DNA from: Paenibacillus sp. Soil766
Lineage (GTDB): Bacteria > Bacillota > Bacilli > Paenibacillales > NBRC-103111
Length of the DNA: 51,837 nucleotides
Direction of reading: 5' to 3'
NCBI RefSeq assembly: GCF_001428105.1
Contig: NZ_LMSJ01000004.1
Span: forward strand, 42 to 51,878
A program made the position numbers and the translations under genes. The notes beneath the pieces were generated by a model. The model did not search any database. It was not told the DNA's origin and saw only the letters and a list, made by a program, of their open reading frames with translations. Below are positions 40,575 to 50,008 of this stretch, piece after piece; the first letter of the stretch is position 1, and each line of letters begins with the position of its first letter.

Positions 40575-42374
40575 ATGATCCAGGATGGATTACTGGAAAA
40601 CATACAAACTTTTGAGGAAAAGGGGGGAGACTCGTATCGGACGGCAGCTAGAGCTACGCTGCAAAGCTTACTGAACAGCTTTCTTAGGGAAACTGGATTA
40701 GGAGATTGGCGTGAAGTTGATGGTACGTGGGTGCTGGAAGTGCCTTTGGTCAGCCAAGGAGGCTGTATCAAGGTCTCAGTGAAACATAAATCTCTGACAG
40801 GAAGACATTTGTTTCAGTTCCCCCTGGACTGGAAGGAAAGCGCGGGGAGTGAAGGAGCTGGGGAAGATGAGCTGGTATTAGCCCGGCGGCTAGTTCTGGA
40901 ATTAGGTCATTTCGTCAAGGTGGGATCGCCGGATCGTACAGAGGATTTGTTGCAGCAAATCGAAGAAAGCTGTGCCAGCATCGAGCAGTTTGTCGCTGCC
41001 CGTGACGGAGATCGCGACCAGTTATATGGCTTTGACGGGGACTTCATCACAGCTGAGCAATCCTTGTTGTTCGGGCACTTGCTCCATCCTACACCGAAAT
41101 GTCGGGACGGGGTTCCAGCCAGCATGCAAGGGGTATTTTCCCCTGAGTTGAAAGGGCAGTTCCAGCTGCATTATTTCCGTGCACATCGCAGCATTGTACG
41201 TGAGGATTCTGCGCTTGAGATAACGGCAACGGAATGGATTAAATCGGATCTCCGTCGCGCCGATGATCAGGCAGCCTACACGGAGAGCGATGAATATACG
41301 TTGATTCCACTGCATCCTTTGCAGGCGAACGAAGTATTAGCCAAACCAGCCGTTCAGAAGCTTCTCGAAGAGGGCTTGCTTCAAGATCTAGGTCCAATAG
41401 GGCGTTATTACTCGGCAACGTCATCGTTCCGCACGATGTATCATCCGGAGTCGCCATTTATGCCAAAAGGGTCCGTACCTGTGCGAATAACCAATTCGGT
41501 ACGTGTGAATCTATTCAAAGAATTGGAACGTGGCGTTGAGGTGTCCCGGATGCTGCAAACCAAAGTCGGCGAGGTATCAGAGCGATATCCAGCGTTTGCT
41601 ATTGTGAAGGATCCTGCCTATGTTTCGATTGGTTTGGATGGGCAGGAAGAGTCTGGATTCGAAGTCGTCCTGCGCGACAATCCGTTTCAGGGGAAACAGG
41701 CTCGGCAAGTTTCATTAGTTGCTTCACTCGTGCAGGATCCGCTGCCTGGTTCTGAGTCGCGCCTAAGCACAATCATTCACCGATTGGCTAGGCAGGAGGG
41801 CCGCTCAACGGAAGCGGTAAGTCTGGATTGGTTCCGCTTATACTTGAACATTTCGCTGAAGCCAATGATCTGGCTGTATGTCACACATGGCATTGCGCTG
41901 GAAGCTCATCAGCAGAACAGTGTTGTCCAGCTGAACAACGGGTACCCACACCGTTATTATTATCGGGACAATCAGGGTTATTATTTCTGCAATTCCATGA
42001 AGGAACACTTGAATAAGGAGTTGCCCGGCATTGGAGATAGGAGCCATACGTTTTGCGATGATGCGATTGCTGATGAACGTTTCCGCTATTATGTCATTTT
42101 TAATCATTTATTCGGCTTAATTAACGGTTTCGGTACAGCTGGGCTTGCTGATGAACGTGAGCTGCTGCGTGAGTTGCGTTCCGTGCTGGTTGAATTCCTT
42201 CCGTTGAATAGGGAGCCTTCTATTTTCCTCCAAAGCTTGTTAACGGAAGCTAAGATCCCATGCAAAGCAAACCTGCTTACTCGACTTTACGATATGGATG
42301 AATTAGTCGGTTCTCTCGAAAACCAGTCGGTCTATGTTCTCGTGGACAATCCGCTGGTTCTGGAGGTGTATTGA
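40575..42374 (+). CDS. IucA/IucC family siderophore synthetase (first of two)
   Basis: 599 residues, starting 2 bp after the decarboxylase. NIS synthetase: FGHLLHPTPKCRDG (ATP-binding His/Lys/Arg loop), PLHPLQANEV, ATSSFRTMY, and the C-terminal GIALEAHQQNSVVQLNNG with DNQGYYF. These ATP-dependent enzymes join a carboxylate of citrate to an amine. Its place between the decarboxylase and the acetyltransferase equals that of rhbC, so it most likely uses the N-hydroxy-N-acetyl-diaminopropane arm or diaminopropane itself. The exact type (free citrate or monoamide) cannot be fixed. Confidence 0.9.
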   Translation: MIQDGLLENIQTFEEKGGDSYRTAARATLQSLLNSFLRETGLGDWREVDGTWVLEVPLVSQGGCIKVSVKHKSLTGRHLFQFPLDWKESAGSEGAGEDELVLARRLVLELGHFVKVGSPDRTEDLLQQIEESCASIEQFVAARDGDRDQLYGFDGDFITAEQSLLFGHLLHPTPKCRDGVPASMQGVFSPELKGQFQLHYFRAHRSIVREDSALEITATEWIKSDLRRADDQAAYTESDEYTLIPLHPLQANEVLAKPAVQKLLEEGLLQDLGPIGRYYSATSSFRTMYHPESPFMPKGSVPVRITNSVRVNLFKELERGVEVSRMLQTKVGEVSERYPAFAIVKDPAYVSIGLDGQEESGFEVVLRDNPFQGKQARQVSLVASLVQDPLPGSESRLSTIIHRLARQEGRSTEAVSLDWFRLYLNISLKPMIWLYVTHGIALEAHQQNSVVQLNNGYPHRYYYRDNQGYYFCNSMKEHLNKELPGIGDRSHTFCDDAIADERFRYYVIFNHLFGLINGFGTAGLADERELLRELRSVLVEFLPLNREPSIFLQSLLTEAKIPCKANLLTRLYDMDELVGSLENQSVYVLVDNPLVLEVY

Positions 42375-43018
42375 AAGTGTCGGGGAGTATGAATCGCAAT
42401 TTGAAGCAAATTTTTGAGGATCCTTCTCTGGTAGCCTATGAGGATCCCACGATTGGCAGGACGATTTCGTTTCGTCCGGTTGATCTGGAACGCGATTTGG
42501 TGATGCTGCATAGTTGGCAGCAGGAGCCGCATGTCGTTCCCTTCTGGCAACTGAACATTTCACTGGATGCCTATCGGAGCCACTTGGAGCGTTTCTTGGC
42601 CGATCCGCATCAGACGCTTTGCATCGGTGAGCTGGATGGGGAGCCGATGAGCTATTTTGAATCCTATTGGGTGGAATCTGATGTCATTGAACCCTATTAT
42701 GATTCAGCGCAGGATGATCAAGGCGTACATCTGCTGATTGGTCCGCCAAGCTATCTCGGCCGGGGTTATGCATTACTCCTGTTGAAAGCACTCGTACGTG
42801 TGCAGTTTATGCATCCAGGTACTAAGCGAGTCGTGGCCGAGCCCGATATTCGCAATGCGAAGATGCATCATATTTTCGAAAAATGCGGCTTCCGTTTCCA
42901 GCAGGAAGTGCAGCTTCCAGATAAGAAGGCTGCGTTGATGTTATGTGACCGAGAAGCTTTTGAAGTGATAACGTTGCAACCGTTACATACGCGAAATGTT
43001 GATTGTCAACATAGATAG
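42371..43018 (+). CDS. Siderophore GNAT acetyltransferase (RhbD/IucB-like)
   Basis: 215 residues; TTG 42371 overlaps the synthetase stop (TTGA), with GTG 42377 as an alternative behind GGAGG. FRPVDLERDLVMLHSWQQEPHV is the start typical of the AlcB/IucB/RhbD group, and GPPSYLGRGYALLLLKALV the acetyl-CoA loop. It acetylates the hydroxylated nitrogen of the diamine to give the hydroxamate. Confidence 0.9.
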   Translation: MKVSGSMNRNLKQIFEDPSLVAYEDPTIGRTISFRPVDLERDLVMLHSWQQEPHVVPFWQLNISLDAYRSHLERFLADPHQTLCIGELDGEPMSYFESYWVESDVIEPYYDSAQDDQGVHLLIGPPSYLGRGYALLLLKALVRVQFMHPGTKRVVAEPDIRNAKMHHIFEKCGFRFQQEVQLPDKKAALMLCDREAFEVITLQPLHTRNVDCQHR

Positions 43019-43038
43019 AGAAACGAGGGAGATTCCTA

Positions 43039-44382
43039 TTGGTTAGGCAAGTTGTTCCGAATCATTCAGATGAATGGGATGTGCTGGGCGTCGGAGTCGG
43101 TCCTTTCAATCTCGGTCTTGCTGCGCTGCTTACGCGCGTACCCGAGTTGAAGGCCCAATTCTTGGAACGGAAGCCACAGTTCGAGTGGCATCCGGGTATG
43201 TTGATTGAGGGGACGACACTGCAAGTCCCTTTCTTCGCGGATTTGGTGACGATGGCCGATCCGACACATCCGCTTAGCTTTCTAAATTATTTGCATGAGC
43301 ATGGCAGATTGTATCACTTTTACTTTCTAGAGAAGTTTCAAATACCGCGCAGGGAATATAACCATTACTGTAAATGGGCGGCTGAACGATTAGCCTCCTG
43401 CCGTTTCGGCTACGAAGTGAGCGGAATTCGTCTAGAAGAAGGGGATTCCAGTTCCCATTTTGTTGTGGAGGCGAAAGAGCTTCAGACCACGCAAACAAAG
43501 ACCTATGTTGCCCGTAACTTGGTACTAGGTGTTGGGAGCAGACCACATATTCCGAAACGGTTTCAACACGTAAGCGGATCGAATGTTTTTCACTCAGCCG
43601 ACTATTTAACGAATCGGGAACGTTGCCTGAAAGCACGGTCGATCACGGTCGTGGGTTCGGGACAAAGTGCAGCGGAAGTCGTGCTGGATTTGCTAAGAGC
43701 GCAGAGTGAAAATGGGTATCGGTTGGATTGGTTTACACGTTCATCGGGCTTCTTCCCGATGGAGTATTCCAAGCTCGGACTCGAGCATTTTTCCCCTGAA
43801 TATACGAAGTACTTCTACGACCTTGCACCCGAGAACAAGGATAGCATCCGAGCAGGGCAGGGCTTGCTGTACAAAGGGATTAGCGCGAACACCATCGCAG
43901 ATATATACGATACGCTGTACGAGGCTGGAATCGGTGGGGGGGAAGGGCCAGGTGTTAGACTCTTGTCCCTAACTGAAGTGGAGCAGTTGCTTCCGACTTC
44001 AGACCGAGGAAACGATGGCTACCAATTACATTGCCGACAATTGCAGCAGGATGCTACTTTCGAACATACGAGCGAGATTGTCATTCTGGCGACAGGTTAT
44101 GAACATGCCGAACCAGCTTGCTTACGTCCGTTAGAGCCATATATTTGTCGAGATGCGAAAGGACGTTTGGATATCGCTGAGAATTACTCGCTGAAGCTGC
44201 AAACCAACGGGGATAATCAGATCTTTATTCAAAATGGGGAATTGCATACGCATGGTGTGGGTGCACCTGATCTTGGGCTGGGCGCTCATCGGAATAGCGT
44301 AATTATTAAGCATTTGGCAGGACGTGAGGTATATCCGCTCAGAAATCGAAATGTGTTTCAACAGTTCGGAGTTAACCGATGA
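43039..44382 (+). CDS. N-hydroxylating monooxygenase (RhbE / lysine-ornithine hydroxylase family)
   Basis: 447 residues from TTG 43039 (GAGGGAG upstream). FAD site GVGVGPFNLGLAAL, NADPH site VVGSGQSAAEVV and the ATGYEHAEP motif are intact. It hydroxylates the terminal amine of 1,3-diaminopropane (as RhbE) using NADPH and oxygen. The gene lies in the rhb order A-B-C-D-E and overlaps the MFS gene by 4 bp. Confidence 0.93.
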   Translation: MVRQVVPNHSDEWDVLGVGVGPFNLGLAALLTRVPELKAQFLERKPQFEWHPGMLIEGTTLQVPFFADLVTMADPTHPLSFLNYLHEHGRLYHFYFLEKFQIPRREYNHYCKWAAERLASCRFGYEVSGIRLEEGDSSSHFVVEAKELQTTQTKTYVARNLVLGVGSRPHIPKRFQHVSGSNVFHSADYLTNRERCLKARSITVVGSGQSAAEVVLDLLRAQSENGYRLDWFTRSSGFFPMEYSKLGLEHFSPEYTKYFYDLAPENKDSIRAGQGLLYKGISANTIADIYDTLYEAGIGGGEGPGVRLLSLTEVEQLLPTSDRGNDGYQLHCRQLQQDATFEHTSEIVILATGYEHAEPACLRPLEPYICRDAKGRLDIAENYSLKLQTNGDNQIFIQNGELHTHGVGAPDLGLGAHRNSVIIKHLAGREVYPLRNRNVFQQFGVNR

Positions 44383-45629
44383 AGACGCTGAAACCTCAAG
44401 CGCTGAGTCGTAGAACGCGAACAGGCATGCAGGCCGCACTTCTTGGCTGCATGTTTCTAGGACTGTTTACAGAAGTGCTGCTGTCACCTTATTATCCCCA
44501 GTTTTTCCATCAGGTTTTCGGAATTGAGGACTACAGTTACACAGGTTTATATTTGTTTGTCTGCCGATTAACGGTCGTGCTCTGCTCTCCATTATGGGGG
44601 TGGCTGACCCGCAAATGGGAAGCTAAGCGGCTGCTGCTCATCGGTCAGGCAGGGACTGCCTTATCGACGGCGCTGCTGGCGCAGGCGGATAGTGCGACAG
44701 AATTCCTGATTCTGACGATCTGTTTGCTCATTTTTAAAAGCAGCTATATGTTGATTTACCCCATTATTATGGAACTTAGTGATAACGGAGCTCAAGCGGG
44801 ATCTGCGGCAAAGTTTCATGCGGTTCATCATACAGCGGTTCTAATCGCTGCGTTGGCGGGGGCTCATATGCTTCAGATGGAACATCCATTAACGTTGTTC
44901 TATGGGGCAGCAGCTGCCGATGTCATTCAATTGTGCGTATGCGTTGTGGTTCTTTGGGGATGGAACAGCGCTTCTAAGAAGGAAGAGCGACGTGAATCTA
45001 GAGGTTCAAAGGGGCTGTTAAGCAACTTGCTCCATGATAGAACGATTGTGATGCTTGGCTTGTTGTTTCTTACACTCACGATTTCGAATCAAGTGGTCAG
45101 ACCCTTTTTTACCCCCTATGTCGAAAAGGACTTTGGCTTATCCATAGAACTAGCGGGTATGTTGTTTCTTCTGCCCCACGTCTGTGCGTTAATCCTTCTG
45201 CCGTTTCTTCGCAGTTTAGCCAAGCCAGGCAGGCTGCCTATCGCGTATATGGTTGGCGTTGGAGCCATGGCTATCGGCTTGGTCACGCAAGGGATGACGG
45301 AAAGTATAGGTGGATTGATCGCAGGACGTATACTGTACGGAATGTTTCTAGCCATTACGATGGCAGTTCTCGATGTTATTTTGTTTGGGCGGCAACAAGG
45401 AGCTTCAGCAGCAATAGCGTTTAGTGTCATGGTGTCCTTTCAGACAGCGGGAGAGTTATTATCTCCGCTGCTATCATCATTTTTGTCGATCCAAGTTGGA
45501 TTGAATTCACCGTTGCTGGCAGCCGCCTTGCTGTGCCTTGTGAATGGCATGCTGTTTAAATGGTCCAATATTTATAGCTCACCGAAGGAGGCAACCACAT
45601 GGCAAGTACATGGCAGCAAGACCTCATAG
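44379..45629 (+). CDS. MFS transporter, probable siderophore exporter
   Basis: 416 residues with about 12 helices; LWGWLTRKWEAKRLLL is the loop 2-3 motif of the major facilitator superfamily. It overlaps the preceding hydroxylase gene by 4 bp and the following synthetase by 31 bp, so it is part of the operon and likely exports the finished siderophore. MFS exporters with such placement are known for petrobactin and schizokinen-type clusters. Specificity cannot be read from sequence. Confidence 0.85.
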   Translation: MKTLKPQALSRRTRTGMQAALLGCMFLGLFTEVLLSPYYPQFFHQVFGIEDYSYTGLYLFVCRLTVVLCSPLWGWLTRKWEAKRLLLIGQAGTALSTALLAQADSATEFLILTICLLIFKSSYMLIYPIIMELSDNGAQAGSAAKFHAVHHTAVLIAALAGAHMLQMEHPLTLFYGAAAADVIQLCVCVVVLWGWNSASKKEERRESRGSKGLLSNLLHDRTIVMLGLLFLTLTISNQVVRPFFTPYVEKDFGLSIELAGMLFLLPHVCALILLPFLRSLAKPGRLPIAYMVGVGAMAIGLVTQGMTESIGGLIAGRILYGMFLAITMAVLDVILFGRQQGASAAIAFSVMVSFQTAGELLSPLLSSFLSIQVGLNSPLLAAALLCLVNGMLFKWSNIYSSPKEATTWQVHGSKTS

Positions 45630-47449
45630 CGCTTGAAGCGCTGAAATCCGAGAGCTGCGTACAAGTGCGTAGAAGAATTTTCCGACAATTAGTTGAATCG
45701 GTCATTTATGAAGGTATCGTCTTGCCGCTAACGGAACCAGCTGGAGATGCTCTGCGATTCAGTCTGCAGGGTCAGGATGCCGAAGGTCTGAAGGTGACAC
45801 ATTGGTGCCTAGGACAGCGCAAACTTACATTTGGTCGTATTCGATTACAAGAAGACGTTCCGCTGATTCGGCTTGGAAGCGATGGTGAGGCCGAAGCGGT
45901 ATCCCTTCGACTATTTATTCAGGAAGTGCTGAATGTGCCGGGAACAGATGTGAACAAGCTAGGTTCGTTCACAGAGGAGCTGGAGCACACGCTCCTCAAA
46001 GATTCGATGGCACAGTATGTTCGGATGCTGGGAGATACGGATTTGCATCAACTGAGCGGCGAAGAGTTGGAATCGGCTGTGATGGACGGACATCGTTATC
46101 ACCCCAGCTATAAGTCTCGGATCGGGTTTGACTACGGGGATCATCTTACGTATGGTCCTGAATTTGCCCAAGATGTGCAGCCTTTATGGCTGGCTGTAAG
46201 TAAAGTGGAGAGCCGGATTGCTGTGCTGCCTCATCTTACATTTGATGGCATGTTGCGTGAAGAGTTGGGAAATGATGTGGTAGATTCTTTTCGTGCATGC
46301 TTACAAAGCGAAGGTTTGGACCCAGAGGCTTACACGTTCGTGCCCGTACATCCCTGGCAGTGGCGCCGGATTATCGCACCTGCGTATGCAGAGGAGTTTA
46401 ACAAGAAGCGCATGATGCTGCTATGGCCTTCTAAAGATGTATATCGCGCTCAGCAGTCTATTCGAACACTATCTAACCGCACATCGCCACAGAAAACATA
46501 TGTCAAACTTTCCATGAATTTATTGAACACATCGAGTTCCCGTCAATTGCTTCCGCACTATACGGTAACGGCGCCAGTTTTATCGGCTTGGCTGCAAACT
46601 CTCGTGGATGAAGATCCTTATTTAAAGGATGAAGCCAAGCTTATTTTACTTCGTGAAATCGCGGCCCTCTCGTATGATCCACAAGGGAGTACGCCATCCC
46701 CTTTGTACGCAGCAGTGGGCTGCATTTGGCGAGAGAGCTTGCAAGGTTATTTACGAACCGGAGAGGAAACAGTCCCTTTCTATGCGCTTTGCACGTTGGA
46801 AAGGGATGGGACTCCCTTCATTGAGCCTTGGCTGCAAACTTATGGGATCGAGGTATGGTTGAACCGACTTCTTGAGCGGTGTGTGCTGCCTGTTCTCCAT
46901 TTGGCTGCTGTTCATGGCGTGGCTACAGAATCACACGCGCAAAATATGGTGATGATCCATCGTGATGGCTTGCCTGAGCGATTGGCATTAAAAGATTTCC
47001 ACGAGGATGTCCTGTATAATCGCTCCTTCCTGAGCAGACCAGATTTGTGTCCGGACTTAACACAAGTACACGAACGCTACATGCTGAAAGAGGAACGGGC
47101 CAACTTCGAAGTGGAGGATGTAGCACCGTTGCGTTATTTGACACTAGGTGCGTTATTCTTTGTTAATCTTGGGGAGCTGGCGATGATGCTGCACGATCGT
47201 TACGGTTTTGAAGAAGGGCAGTTCTGGCAAATGACAGCTGCCTGCATTCATCGCCATATCGAACGAGATTCGCACCTCCAGGAGCGCTTTGACACGTTGG
47301 ACTTATTTGCTCCGACAACGCGTGTCGAGCAGTTGACGCATAAGCGGCTTGCCTTGCAAACCAAAGGGTTGTCGCATGAAGTACCCAATCCACTGTCGGC
47401 CTTCCTTTATTCTTCGTACCGTACAAACAGAGAGGAGATTCGTCTTTGA
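45599..47449 (+). CDS. IucA/IucC family siderophore synthetase (second of two, AsbA/B- or RhbF-like)
   Basis: 616 residues; AAGGAGG 7 nt before ATG 45599. NIS synthetase with the loop DGHRYHPSYKSRIGF, VPVHPWQWRRI, SNRTSPQKTYVKLSMN, and the C-terminal GVATESHAQNMVMI. It stands where rhbF is in rhizobactin clusters and directly before the asbC-F-like genes, so it may add the second arm (3,4-dihydroxybenzoyl-amine side) to the citrate monoamide. The order of the two condensations is not known. Confidence 0.9.
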   Translation: MASTWQQDLIALEALKSESCVQVRRRIFRQLVESVIYEGIVLPLTEPAGDALRFSLQGQDAEGLKVTHWCLGQRKLTFGRIRLQEDVPLIRLGSDGEAEAVSLRLFIQEVLNVPGTDVNKLGSFTEELEHTLLKDSMAQYVRMLGDTDLHQLSGEELESAVMDGHRYHPSYKSRIGFDYGDHLTYGPEFAQDVQPLWLAVSKVESRIAVLPHLTFDGMLREELGNDVVDSFRACLQSEGLDPEAYTFVPVHPWQWRRIIAPAYAEEFNKKRMMLLWPSKDVYRAQQSIRTLSNRTSPQKTYVKLSMNLLNTSSSRQLLPHYTVTAPVLSAWLQTLVDEDPYLKDEAKLILLREIAALSYDPQGSTPSPLYAAVGCIWRESLQGYLRTGEETVPFYALCTLERDGTPFIEPWLQTYGIEVWLNRLLERCVLPVLHLAAVHGVATESHAQNMVMIHRDGLPERLALKDFHEDVLYNRSFLSRPDLCPDLTQVHERYMLKEERANFEVEDVAPLRYLTLGALFFVNLGELAMMLHDRYGFEEGQFWQMTAACIHRHIERDSHLQERFDTLDLFAPTTRVEQLTHKRLALQTKGLSHEVPNPLSAFLYSSYRTNREEIRL

Positions 47450-48720
47450 ATAAGAAATTGTTTGCATATAATCAAACGTATTTCGGCCAGGATGATCTAG
47501 AAGCTCGCTGGAAAGCATGGGGGCTTTTGCCGCACACGCGGGAAGCATGGAAATCGGGTAGAAGGATTGCCGTATGCATCGCGAATGCTGCAGAGCTGAT
47601 TCCGCTAGTGCTTTATCTGAAGGAACTCAGGGTATCCGCACTGCTGCTTCACGGAGAGACACCGCTCGAAACGGCGAAGTTGCTCGGCAAGGAAGCAGGC
47701 TGCATTGGACTTGTGTACCAGTCTGTGGAGGACGGATTCCTGCCTATTGCTGGAAGTGAAACAAATATCATCTCCTCGCAGGAGCCTTCTATCTGTATGT
47801 TCAGTTCAGGTACGACAGGCAAGCCGAAGCTGATAAGCAGAACCTGGTCGGCTATTGAGGCTGAAATTACCGCATATAATGTAGAAATTAGTTTGGACAC
47901 CTCGATTACACCGATTGTGATTTCCCCCGTGAGTCATTCTTACGGTCTTATTAGCGGTGTGCTCTCCGCCATAGCGAGACACGTTGTACCTCACGTTGCT
48001 TCATATACCAACCCTAAGCTGACACTCGCCATTCTACGGGATACACCGAAACATATTGTTTATGGCGTCCCTATGACGCTGCATGTTCTGACCTCGTTTC
48101 CTTCGGATGTACGTTTCTATCAGTTCATGAGTTCTGGTGCGCCGATGCCGCAAGGATTAATTGATAAGCTAGCCCCCATGGCGGCGGATCGTTTGCTCCA
48201 GCAGTATGGCTGCTCGGAAGCGGGATGTATTAGTATAAACCGTTCCCTTCGGAACAGTGCCGATATTGGCAAGCTGCTAGGGCACATTCAGTTGGTGGGA
48301 GCAGGGGCATCATCTGATGAGCCACGGGAGTTAATCATTACCGTGCAGAATCAGGTGATCCATACGGGCGATCTTGCTTATCAAGATCAAGGGGCTTTAC
48401 ATCTTTTAGCCAGAGCGGACGATGTCATCAATGTATCGGGCCTAAAAGTATACCCCCTTGAAGTGGAAAATGTGATTTCCCAATTGCCTGGTATTCACGA
48501 ATGTGTCGTCTACCGTGGTAGTCACCCCGTGATGGGAGAGATCGCTTGTTGCATGGTCGTGGCAGATCCTGAGATCATGTCGGAGACCATTCGTGAGTGG
48601 TGTATGCAGAAATTGCCTCCTTATAAAGTGCCATCCAAAGTAGCCTGTGTGACGAAACTTCCACGAACCGCTACAGGGAAAATTAGTCGTAAATTGCTGG
48701 AGGAGGCCGAATTAAGCTAA
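47446..48720 (+). CDS. asbC: 3,4-dihydroxybenzoate-AMP ligase (AsbC-like)
   Basis: 424 residues (AsbC about 412), TTG start overlapping the previous stop. Adenylate-forming enzyme: FSSGTTGKPKLI, YGCSEAG, IHTGDLAY, NVSGLKVYPLEVENVI and the C-terminal lysine in RTATGKISRK. In petrobactin synthesis AsbC activates 3,4-dihydroxybenzoate and loads it on AsbD. The neighbours asbD, asbE and asbF in the canonical order support the assignment. Confidence 0.85.
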   Translation: MNKKLFAYNQTYFGQDDLEARWKAWGLLPHTREAWKSGRRIAVCIANAAELIPLVLYLKELRVSALLLHGETPLETAKLLGKEAGCIGLVYQSVEDGFLPIAGSETNIISSQEPSICMFSSGTTGKPKLISRTWSAIEAEITAYNVEISLDTSITPIVISPVSHSYGLISGVLSAIARHVVPHVASYTNPKLTLAILRDTPKHIVYGVPMTLHVLTSFPSDVRFYQFMSSGAPMPQGLIDKLAPMAADRLLQQYGCSEAGCISINRSLRNSADIGKLLGHIQLVGAGASSDEPRELIITVQNQVIHTGDLAYQDQGALHLLARADDVINVSGLKVYPLEVENVISQLPGIHECVVYRGSHPVMGEIACCMVVADPEIMSETIREWCMQKLPPYKVPSKVACVTKLPRTATGKISRKLLEEAELS

Positions 48721-48998
48721 TGACAAGAGAACAACGCATGGATAAGCTACGCGTCATTATGGCAACGAAGTTGCTGCTGACACAGCTGCCTATTCTAGAA
48801 GAATCACACAGACTGAACGAGGACCTTCGAATTGATTCGGTCATGATGATGCAGTTGCTGGTCTGGATTGAGGTTGAATTTGGCCTAGGCATTCCAGAGG
48901 AAGAAGTCGATCCGAGAGTGTTTCACACAGTAGGAACGCTGCTAGATTTCATGGATAGGTTGACTCCTGTAGGCATAACCGAGGAACTAAGGGAGTGA
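48720..48998 (+). CDS. asbD: Aryl carrier protein (AsbD-like)
   Basis: 92 residues (AsbD 91). The phosphopantetheine serine lies in RIDSVMMMQLL, followed by the acidic helix EVEFGLGIPEEEVDP. It carries activated 3,4-dihydroxybenzoate. Its ATG overlaps the stop of the ligase gene (TAATG). Confidence 0.88.
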   Translation: MTREQRMDKLRVIMATKLLLTQLPILEESHRLNEDLRIDSVMMMQLLVWIEVEFGLGIPEEEVDPRVFHTVGTLLDFMDRLTPVGITEELRE

Positions 48999-49015
48999 AG
49001 GAAGGAGGCACGGCC

Positions 49016-50008
49016 ATGTTCGGTTGGAAAGACCAACGCATCAAAGTTCATTGTGTGCTCAGCTGCATGTGCGAAGTGGTCAAAAGACATAGCAACGTCG
49101 ATTATCGCCCTTTTTATTTCAACGTGTGGGAAGAGCAGTTCGGGTGGCATGCATCGGGCTTATCCTATTATTCAGACTCGTTTCAGCCTACTCGATTAAT
49201 GGAGTGGAACGAACGTTTGTTTGGTATTCGAAGTGTGCAATGGCATGATCCTCATCAAGATCCGGCAACGAATGCGGCCAAACTGGTGGAGCTAGTTGAG
49301 CAAGCACCTCGTCATCGACACGTCGTGGTTCAGATCGATATGTCCCTTATGCCAGAACGGGAAAATAAGTTTAATTTGAATCCATTCCCTCATTATGTGA
49401 TCGTTTCCGCCACTGATCGTGAAGATGAATGGTTCATGCTGGATGCAGACATGAAATGGGAGGGGACTGTTAGCCGCGAGCAGTTGCTCCTAGCCTTTGT
49501 TCACAATGCGTACCCTGACGGGTTTTATATGGATGCCACGACCATTCAAGCGCCGACGCCGGAGAATATTATCGCGTACTTCTATGATGCATTTCATCTT
49601 GATAAAAATGAACTGGTAACTGGACTTCGGACACTTGTCGCTAGGTTAACGGAAGATCCGGCCAAGATTGCTTCTCTAGGGGATGCATTGAAGCATCTCT
49701 ATGTCATTGTGATTCGCAAATATGGGTATGACTATGCGCTGATGTTTTTCCACGATGAACTACAACTACCTAGGGATAATTATGAGTATTGGGCCCAGCA
49801 AATTCGTGATTTGGTTCAAGCCTTTAATACGCTGCAATTCCAAGCCGTTAAGATGTCGTTGACCGGAAGTACGGGGCAGCTTACCTCCATTCTGGAGACA
49901 TTGGATAAGGCAGAAGCCATTGAACGAGGCATTAAGTCTGAATTGAAACGTGAGCTTACTTTATGGTCCGCGGCTCAGTATGCAAATGTGAAAGGGGGGA
50001 CTTTTTAA
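49016..50008 (+). CDS. asbE: AsbE-like condensation protein (DUF6005-type)
   Basis: 330 residues (AsbE 327) from ATG 49016, 8 nt after AAGGAGG; a GTG at 48995 is less likely. The N-terminus has VHCVLSCMCEVVKRHSNVDYRP and the FPHYVIV / DEWFMLDADMKWEG segment, a papain-like fold pattern with conserved Cys and His. In petrobactin assembly AsbE moves 3,4-dihydroxybenzoate from AsbD to the amine of spermidine. In this operon the acceptor could be spermidine or 1,3-diaminopropane. Confidence 0.82.
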   Translation: MFGWKDQRIKVHCVLSCMCEVVKRHSNVDYRPFYFNVWEEQFGWHASGLSYYSDSFQPTRLMEWNERLFGIRSVQWHDPHQDPATNAAKLVELVEQAPRHRHVVVQIDMSLMPERENKFNLNPFPHYVIVSATDREDEWFMLDADMKWEGTVSREQLLLAFVHNAYPDGFYMDATTIQAPTPENIIAYFYDAFHLDKNELVTGLRTLVARLTEDPAKIASLGDALKHLYVIVIRKYGYDYALMFFHDELQLPRDNYEYWAQQIRDLVQAFNTLQFQAVKMSLTGSTGQLTSILETLDKAEAIERGIKSELKRELTLWSAAQYANVKGGTF

